Shown here piece by piece: positions 58,827 to 64,000 of a stretch of DNA of 64,000 bases; the first letter of the stretch is position 1; every line of letters starts with the position of its first letter. The position numbers and the translations under genes were made by a program. The notes under the pieces were generated by a model. It was given only the letters and a program-made list of their open reading frames with translations, was not told where the DNA came from and did no database searches. The DNA comes from CAJXZP01 sp963974475 (lineage in GTDB: Bacteria > Bacteroidota > Bacteroidia > Flavobacteriales_G > Salibacteraceae), in NCBI GenBank assembly GCA_963974475.1, contig CAXBCR010000006.1, positions 62,001 through 126,000 of the forward strand, read 5' to 3'.

Positions 58827-60098
58827 TTGGGATTCAAAAAATTCAAACTAAATCAATCCATTCAGGATGGTATTGATGCAATGCAATACAACAACCCTAC
58901 TCCAGTTCAGGAACAAGCGCTTCCAATAATCCTTAAAAATGAGGATTTAATGGGGTTTGCCCAAACAGGCACCGGTAAAACAGCTGCTTTTCTTATACCC
59001 ATTTTACAAAAATTTGATGGGAATACCAAAGCGGGAATTAAATGTTTAATTCTAGTTCCTACTAGGGAGTTAGCACAACAAATAGAAGTTAATTTAACAG
59101 GGTTAGGTTATTTCACAACTGTTTCCTCACAAGCGGTTTACGGAGGAAATCAAGGCGATTTATTTTCTGCTCAAAAAAACTCTATAACCAGTGGCGTTGA
59201 TATCATTATTGCCACTCCAGGTCGATTTTTACAGCACGTAAATTTGGGATATGTAAAATTAGACCAAGTGCAAATGTTGGTGTTGGATGAAGCTGACCGT
59301 ATGCTTGACATGGGTTTTGTAGGAGACATCATGAACATTAGTGAGATGTTGCCGAAAACAAAACAAACGCTTCTTTTTTCTGCCACCATGGATGGAAAAA
59401 TCAAACAACTCGCTAAAAAACTATTAAACGAACCCAACGAAATAAATTTAGCCATAGCTAAACCAGCCGAGGGAATTAACCAAATGGCATTTTTGGTGTA
59501 TGACGAATTTAAAATACCAATGTTAGAACACTACTTGAAAAATCAAGAAGTGAAAAACATGATTGTATTTGCAAGTCGTAAAATTCAGGTAGATGAAATT
59601 ACGCGTAAACTAGACCGACTAGGTTTTAGCGTAATAGCAATGCACAGTGACAAAACGCAAGATGAACGAAACGAAGCAATGCGTCTTTTCAAATCTGGTA
59701 AATACACAATTCTTGTGGCTACTGATATTGTTTCGAGAGGAATAGATATTGACGATTTGAGTCACGTGGTTAACTTTGATATTCCAAACGAGGCTGCCGA
59801 TTACGTTCATAGAATTGGCCGTACCGCAAGAGCAGGAAAAGATGGTGCAGGTATTTCATTTATCAGTCCAGATGATCAGATTAAATGGACTTATATTGAA
59901 AAACTAATTGAACGAGATGTAGACAAATATCTTACTCCAGAAGAAATTGGTAGAAGCCCAGAATATAACCCCGAAGCCAACAGATCTTACGGAGGGAATA
60001 AAAAGAGAAACTTCCGTAATAAAAAAGGAAACAATAAAAAAAGGAATTTTAAAGGCAAAAATGGTGGTGGTAAACCAAAAGGTGGAGCCAATAAATAA
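58827..60098 (+). CDS. DEAD-box RNA helicase, RhlE-like
   Basis: The 423-residue protein shows the Q motif (NPTPVQEQALPI), AQTGTGKT, PTRELAQQ, TPGR, DEAD (LVLDEADRMLDMGF), SAT and HRIGRTARAG. The C-terminal 45 residues are Lys/Gly/Asn rich (NKKRNFRNKKGNNKKRN), an RNA-binding tail as in RhlE. It starts at TTG; the nearby ATG at 58796 is out of frame. It is the second DEAD-box gene in 5 kb, separated by clpB, both stress-linked families. A 12-bp perfect stem-loop follows. Confidence 0.93.
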   Translation: MGFKKFKLNQSIQDGIDAMQYNNPTPVQEQALPIILKNEDLMGFAQTGTGKTAAFLIPILQKFDGNTKAGIKCLILVPTRELAQQIEVNLTGLGYFTTVSSQAVYGGNQGDLFSAQKNSITSGVDIIIATPGRFLQHVNLGYVKLDQVQMLVLDEADRMLDMGFVGDIMNISEMLPKTKQTLLFSATMDGKIKQLAKKLLNEPNEINLAIAKPAEGINQMAFLVYDEFKIPMLEHYLKNQEVKNMIVFASRKIQVDEITRKLDRLGFSVIAMHSDKTQDERNEAMRLFKSGKYTILVATDIVSRGIDIDDLSHVVNFDIPNEAADYVHRIGRTARAGKDGAGISFISPDDQIKWTYIEKLIERDVDKYLTPEEIGRSPEYNPEANRSYGGNKKRNFRNKKGNNKKRNFKGKNGGGKPKGGANK

Positions 60099-60131
60099 AC
60101 CATTTCGCTAAAAACAACCATTTAACAATAA

Positions 60132-60167
60132 GTAATCCAGAAAGGTTTAAATATTTTTCTGGATTAC
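60132..60167. terminator. Stem-loop after the helicase gene, possible terminator
   Basis: Perfect 12-bp arms GTAATCCAGAAA / TTTCTGGATTAC around a 12-base loop, 34 bases after the stop. A T-run after the stem is missing. Confidence 0.45.
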
Positions 60168-60194
60168 AATTACTCAACCAATTTTTCTCTCTTT

Positions 60195-60202
60195 TAAATT
60201 TG
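60195..60202 (+). promoter_or_regulatory. -7 box of the M16 peptidase gene
   Basis: TAAATTTG followed by CG, 52 bases upstream of the ATG at 60255. Confidence 0.5.
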
Positions 60203-60254
60203 CGAATTGCTTTCAAGCAACAGACCTTTGCAAGGTTATAAATAATCGTATTCA

Positions 60255-61493
60255 ATGGAATTTGAAATTTTTGAGTTAACGAACGGAATCAAAGTCATTC
60301 ACCAACAAAAAAGTGGTGAAGCGGCTCATTTTGGGTTATTTGTAAACGTAGGAAGTCGAGATGAGGACAAAAATGAAACCGGATTGGCCCACATGCTTGA
60401 ACATTGTATGTTTAAGGGTACGACTAACCGAAAAGCATTCCATATTCTAAATAGATTAGATAATATCGGTGGCGAATTAAATGCATATACCACCAAAGAA
60501 GAAACTTCAATTCACTCTTCATTTTTAAAGCAATACTATCAGCGGGCTATTGAATTAACCTTTGATATTGCATTTAATCCTACTTTTCCAGAAAAAGAAA
60601 TCACACGCGAAAAACTCATCATTTTGGATGAGTTTTATGCCTATAAGGAAAATCCATCCGACCAAATTTTTGAGGATTTTGACCAAATCATTTTTCCTAA
60701 CCACTCTCTAGGAAGAAACATATTAGGCGAGCCCAAACATATTAAAAAAGCAAAAAGAAACAACCTATCTACCTTTCATTCAGACTACTACCACCCCAGT
60801 AATATGGTATTGTCTTCAGTGGGTGATATTAGCAGTAGTCAGCTAAAAAAATGGCTAGAAAAATATTTACCCAAACATTCTGGGACTGGAAAAACGGTGC
60901 AAAGAATAGCTCCTTCCGATTATGTGCCCATGCACCAAGTGGTTAAAAAACCAGTACATCAAGCGCACATTGTTATTGGAAATCAGGCTTACGCTTATTC
61001 ACACCCTAAAAAACGTTCATTAATTTTACTAAATAATATTTTGGGTGGACCATCGCTAAATAACCGACTTAACCTAAATATCAGTGAAAAACATGGTTTT
61101 GCCTATCATTTAGAATCAAACTATTCTGGCTTTTCTGATTCAGGTGAGTTTAGTATTTACATGGGTACCGATCACAAACAATTGGACAAAAGCATCGAAC
61201 TTATCTATAAAGAATTAGATAAGCTTAAAACAAATAAACTTGGCACGCTACAACTTACACAAGCTAAGCAGCAAATAAAAGGTCAAATAGCATTAGGCAA
61301 TGAAAGTGGATTAAACATCATGCTGGCTTTAGGTAAAAGCCTACTCACATACGGTAAAGTAGATTTGATAGAAGACATATACCGCCAAATTGACCAAATA
61401 ACAGCTTCTGATTTATTGGAGGTGGCCAATGACATATTTGATACGGAAAAGCTAAGCTCATTAATTTACGTTCCAAAAAATTATCAATCATGA
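60255..61493 (+). CDS. M16-family zinc metallopeptidase
   Basis: The 412-residue protein has the inverted zinc motif HxxEH in GLAHMLEHCMFKGT (about residues 45-58), the distal Glu in ITREKLIILDEFYAY, and the second, non-catalytic half (ILGGPSLNNRLNLNISE). This is the single-unit, mitochondrial-processing-peptidase-like layout common in Bacteroidota. It has no signal peptide. Its TGA overlaps the ATG of the O-methyltransferase gene. Substrate unknown, probably small peptides. Confidence 0.93.
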   Translation: MEFEIFELTNGIKVIHQQKSGEAAHFGLFVNVGSRDEDKNETGLAHMLEHCMFKGTTNRKAFHILNRLDNIGGELNAYTTKEETSIHSSFLKQYYQRAIELTFDIAFNPTFPEKEITREKLIILDEFYAYKENPSDQIFEDFDQIIFPNHSLGRNILGEPKHIKKAKRNNLSTFHSDYYHPSNMVLSSVGDISSSQLKKWLEKYLPKHSGTGKTVQRIAPSDYVPMHQVVKKPVHQAHIVIGNQAYAYSHPKKRSLILLNNILGGPSLNNRLNLNISEKHGFAYHLESNYSGFSDSGEFSIYMGTDHKQLDKSIELIYKELDKLKTNKLGTLQLTQAKQQIKGQIALGNESGLNIMLALGKSLLTYGKVDLIEDIYRQIDQITASDLLEVANDIFDTEKLSSLIYVPKNYQS

Positions 61494-62131
61494 ATTTCCT
61501 AGATGAAGAATTAGATAATTACGTGGTGAACCACACGGAAAATGAACCCGCTATTTTAAATGAATTAAATCGTAAAACATGGATTGAAATTCTCAATCCA
61601 AGAATGATTGCTGGCCACTTTCAAGGACGTGTTTTGAGCATGCTAAGTCACATGATTCAACCCACTAATGTGCTAGAAATAGGCACATTCACCGGGTACT
61701 CTGCTATTTGTTGGGGAGAAGGATTAGCTAAAAATGGTGAAATCCATACCATCGACATTAATGAGGAGTTAGAAGAATTAGCCTCTTCGTATGTGGCTAA
61801 ATCAGGTCTTACAGACAAAGTCCATTTTCATATTGGTAATGCCATTGAAATTATTCCTACCCTGGAAAAAGAATGGGACCTTGTGTTTTTGGATGCCGAT
61901 AAATCCAACTATTCCAATTATTACAATTTGGTTTTTGACCGAGTTAAAAAAGGCGGCTACATCATAGCCGACAATGTATTATGGAATGGAAAGGTCATTG
62001 ACCCCGAAACATTTGAAGAAACAGATACCAAAGCAATTTTAGCCTTTAACAATCTAGTTCAAGCAGATACAAGGGTGCAGAATGTTCTTTTCCCAATAAG
62101 AGACGGACTCATGGTGATTAGGAAACTTTAA
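61490..62131 (+). CDS. O-methyltransferase, catechol-OMT-like
   Basis: The 213-residue protein is a class I SAM methyltransferase of the O-methyltransferase 3 family: VLEIGTFTGYSAI (motif I), IHTIDINEELEELASSY, the metal-binding LVFLDADKSNY and ADNVLWNGKV with the second metal ligands. It would need a divalent cation to methylate a catechol-like hydroxyl; the substrate is unknown. It overlaps the M16 peptidase gene by 4 bases (ATGA), a coupling often seen in this phylum. Confidence 0.92.
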   Translation: MNFLDEELDNYVVNHTENEPAILNELNRKTWIEILNPRMIAGHFQGRVLSMLSHMIQPTNVLEIGTFTGYSAICWGEGLAKNGEIHTIDINEELEELASSYVAKSGLTDKVHFHIGNAIEIIPTLEKEWDLVFLDADKSNYSNYYNLVFDRVKKGGYIIADNVLWNGKVIDPETFEETDTKAILAFNNLVQADTRVQNVLFPIRDGLMVIRKL

Positions 62132-62185
62132 TTTCTATTTTTTTTCCTAACTTTTCCTTCCTCCTATTGCCCACATTCATATTCC

Positions 62186-62204
62186 TCCCTATGTTTGTAG
62201 GGAG
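62186..62204 (+). promoter_or_regulatory. -7 box within a hairpin
   Basis: TATGTTTG (62190-62197) lies inside a dyad CTCCCTA / TAGGGAG (62186-62192 and 62198-62204). It may be the promoter of the next gene, the terminator of the previous one, or an operator. Confidence 0.35.
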
Positions 62205-62252
62205 TCAATTTTATCGTGAGTGATTAGTTACTTTGACTCCAAAAATCAATTA

Positions 62253-63074
62253 ATGCTTAGAAAAATTTACTATTCTATTCCTTCATCTTGGAGGTTTTGG
62301 GTAAGACGTTTAGTATTTCTTCCAGAAGATTTACTCACATCAAAGTCTGAATTAATGCCTCCAAAAGGATTAATTTACACCGGTCGTGGTGATTTTATTG
62401 GTCAAGGAAATGCATATGTTGAATTGTTTAAAGAAAAGGGCGAACTGAAAGAAAATGCCCGTTTTTTAGACATTGGGAGTGGAATAGGAAGGGTATCCAT
62501 TCCTTTAACCAATTACCTCTCGGAAGCAGCTATATACGAAGGATTTGATGTTATTGAATTGGGTGTAAACTGGTGTAAAAACAATATTACTGTTAAGCAC
62601 CCCAATTTTCAGTTTACTTACGTTCCTTTATTAAACGATTTATACAGAGACACCGGGGCAGATGCAGCCGTTTATAAATTCAATTACAAAGAAAATTATT
62701 TTGATTTTGCTTGTTCTATTTCCGTATTTACTCACATGCTGCCCAGAGAGGTGGCCAACTATTTTGACGAGTTAGAAAAAGTGATGCAAACTGGGGGAGT
62801 AATTTTTGCCACGTTCTTTATCATTAATAAAGAGAATTCTCAATTTATGCATGCGAATGATGGGTTTAATTTTAGCCACAAATTAGACGGATACTACCTC
62901 ATGGATGAGAAAGTAAAAGGAGCCAATGTAGCATTTGAAGAAGATTATTTAATGAATGAAATCATTAAAACGAATCGCTTTAAAATTAAAGACAAAAGCT
63001 ACGGTCATTGGTGTGGACGGGAAAAAGATGACTCTTATGATTTTCAAGATGTATTAATCATCGAGAAAATTTAA
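62253..63074 (+). CDS. Class I SAM-dependent methyltransferase
   Basis: The 273-residue product has motif I FLDIGSGIGRVSIPL (about residues 70-84), FDVIELGVNWC and DFACSISVFTHML, the core of a methyltransferase type 11/25 enzyme; the acceptor is unknown. A GTG at 62220 would add 11 residues; the ATG at 62253 is chosen for the better N-terminus MLRKIYYSIPSSWRFWVRR, a basic amphipathic start often seen in these enzymes. It stands alone between a promoter hairpin and a convergent gene. Confidence 0.85.
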   Translation: MLRKIYYSIPSSWRFWVRRLVFLPEDLLTSKSELMPPKGLIYTGRGDFIGQGNAYVELFKEKGELKENARFLDIGSGIGRVSIPLTNYLSEAAIYEGFDVIELGVNWCKNNITVKHPNFQFTYVPLLNDLYRDTGADAAVYKFNYKENYFDFACSISVFTHMLPREVANYFDELEKVMQTGGVIFATFFIINKENSQFMHANDGFNFSHKLDGYYLMDEKVKGANVAFEEDYLMNEIIKTNRFKIKDKSYGHWCGREKDDSYDFQDVLIIEKI

Positions 63075-63093
63075 AACTAAGCGCATTCCACAC

Positions 63094-63540
63094 TTATTTT
63101 GTCGCTCCCAATTTTTTAAACCAACTCATAAAATTTTCTGTTTGCTCAGGAGATAGTTTAGCATCGGTATGAATAATCAAATAGGGAGTCATTGGCATTT
63201 CTCCTTCTTCTACCTCCTCTAATACTTCATGTATTTTTTTGGCTTTTCGTTTATCGCTAAAGGTGCCCCATTCCGAAAAATTCAATTCTTCACGACCTTC
63301 GTTGATGTGATCTTTCACCCACCAAGAAACAGGAGCCACATTACTATACCAAGGATATTTAGACTCGCTAGAGTGACAGTCATAACATGAGGTTTTCAAC
63401 ATACTCGCTATTTCAGCAGGCGGATTCGTTATCGCAATAAAATCATTTTCCTGAATAATAATTGGATTTGTTTTGTCAATTCTAACAAATTGAATCCCTA
63501 TAAAAATAATTCCGATGGTAATGATAATTTTCTTTTTCAT
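63094..63540 (-). CDS. Heme-binding domain protein (single CxxCH)
   Basis: The 148-residue product has an N-terminal membrane anchor or signal (MKKKIIITIGIIFIGIQFV) and a periplasmic domain with the heme-attachment motif CYDCHSSESKYPWYSNVAPVSWW split after the turn, followed by EGREELNFSEW and EGEMPMTPYLIIH with the probable axial Met. This is the Haem_bd family of Bacteroidota c-type cytochrome-like proteins; redox partner unknown. Confidence 0.9.
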   Translation of the reverse strand: MKKKIIITIGIIFIGIQFVRIDKTNPIIIQENDFIAITNPPAEIASMLKTSCYDCHSSESKYPWYSNVAPVSWWVKDHINEGREELNFSEWGTFSDKRKAKKIHEVLEEVEEGEMPMTPYLIIHTDAKLSPEQTENFMSWFKKLGATK

Positions 63541-63635
63541 AATGCTCAGTTATAGCTTAATTTCAGATTTACACAAACATAGAAATGCATAAACCCACAT
63601 TGAATTCATGTACTTCAATTCGGGTATAAAATTAT

Positions 63636-64000
63636 TTAATTTGACAGAAAATCAGCAATTAAATCCACCGCAATTAAAGAATCTTTTGGCAACTCCTTAG
63701 ACAGAAAAGGATGACCACCACCAAAAGAGTGATTAGCACCCGGAATTACTTTAAGGGTCGTACTAGGACCTGCGTCTGCTAATTTCTTACCCTCATGCAA
63801 TGGCACAGTTTCATCTTCTGCTGCATGAAGAACTAAATACGGTTGAAAAACATTTGCGATAATTTCCATTATATTAAAACGGGCTTCATTTTGGTAATAA
63901 TCTTCTGCTAATCCGTAATACAAGGGCATATTTTGATGAGTACGTCCATTCATCATGTACACTACTCCTTCCTTTTTCCAATGTGCCAATTCCTCATCGG
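63636..64000 (-). CDS. Alpha/beta-hydrolase, C-terminal part (cut by window edge)
   Basis: The frame is open to the window end and reads DEELAHWKKEGVV upstream, so the start lies beyond 64000. The visible 121 residues carry the catalytic Asp in EDETVPLHEG and His in PGANHSFGGGHP, and the phrase PYLVLHAAEDETVP, as in dienelactone-hydrolase-like or prolyl-oligopeptidase-like serine hydrolases. The nucleophile elbow is outside the window. Substrate unknown. Confidence 0.8.
   Translation of the reverse strand, partial: DEELAHWKKEGVVYMMNGRTHQNMPLYYGLAEDYYQNEARFNIMEIIANVFQPYLVLHAAEDETVPLHEGKKLADAGPSTTLKVIPGANHSFGGGHPFLSKELPKDSLIAVDLIADFLSN

Overview
This 64 kb window is AT-rich chromosomal DNA from a member of the Bacteroidota, most likely a Flavobacteriales-type organism. 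The evidence is: Bacteroidota-type promoter boxes (TAnnTTTG) ahead of many genes; two exported proteins ending in type IX secretion sorting domains; a TonB-dependent receptor with a carboxypeptidase-like regulatory domain; a fused alpha/beta branched-chain ketoacid dehydrogenase E1; and a flavobacterial carotenoid cluster. The window is almost all protein-coding. I saw no rRNA, tRNA, prophage or CRISPR array. The genes at both ends are cut by the window edge.

Layout. 1-8.2 kb: an outer-membrane protein end, an OsmC-like protein, a 7-TM membrane protein, then thiol/redox genes on the minus strand (trxB, a DUF4294 protein, tpx), followed by a plus-strand envelope operon (NfeD-type protease, a 63-residue membrane protein, an MltF-like lytic transglycosylase lipoprotein). 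8.2-11.2 kb: tRNA maturation genes (CCA-adding enzyme, miaA) around a pRiA4b ORF-3-like protein. 11.2-15.3 kb: a DUF481 protein, a very Cys/Lys-rich lipoprotein ending in EGKCG motifs, and egtB-egtD for ergothioneine. 15.5-21.6 kb: a MarR regulator and a fadN-fadA-fadE style beta-oxidation operon. 21.7-22.4 kb: a REP-associated (Y1) transposase gene that carries palindromic repeats inside its own reading frame. 23.1-24.6 kb: an SDR and a TetR regulator with shared operator-like palindromes. 24.6-29.6 kb: the carotenoid cluster crtI-crtB-unknown-crtZ-crtY with a CarH-like MerR/B12-binding regulator upstream. 29.6-35.1 kb: a TonB-dependent receptor and uvrA. 35.1-35.9 kb: a GxxExxY nuclease-fold gene bracketed by three direct copies of a GC-richer repeat, the clearest mobile-like island. 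35.9-47.6 kb: a secreted cyclophilin, a TPR histidine kinase/response regulator pair, an esterase, a minus-strand operon of fused E1, FAD oxidoreductase and a rhodanese-GNAT fusion, a Lon-domain protein and a dicarboxylate/amino-acid symporter. 47.7-64 kb: a secreted lipase, methyltransferases, ZIP transporter, peroxiredoxin, DUF1697 and SRAP proteins, two DEAD-box helicases, clpB, an M16 peptidase, a heme-binding protein and a partial hydrolase.

Themes. Oxidative-stress and thiol functions recur (OsmC-like, TrxB, Tpx, peroxiredoxin, ergothioneine, Cys-rich lipoprotein, carotenoids). The carotenoid genes form a pathway from phytoene synthesis to a hydroxylated beta-carotene such as zeaxanthin, probably light- and B12-responsive through the CarH-like protein; no GGPP synthase gene is in the window. 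The observations most worth following are the repeat-bracketed GxxExxY gene, the self-invaded RAYT gene, the CarH-like regulator with an altered residue, and the EGKCG-tailed Cys-rich lipoprotein.
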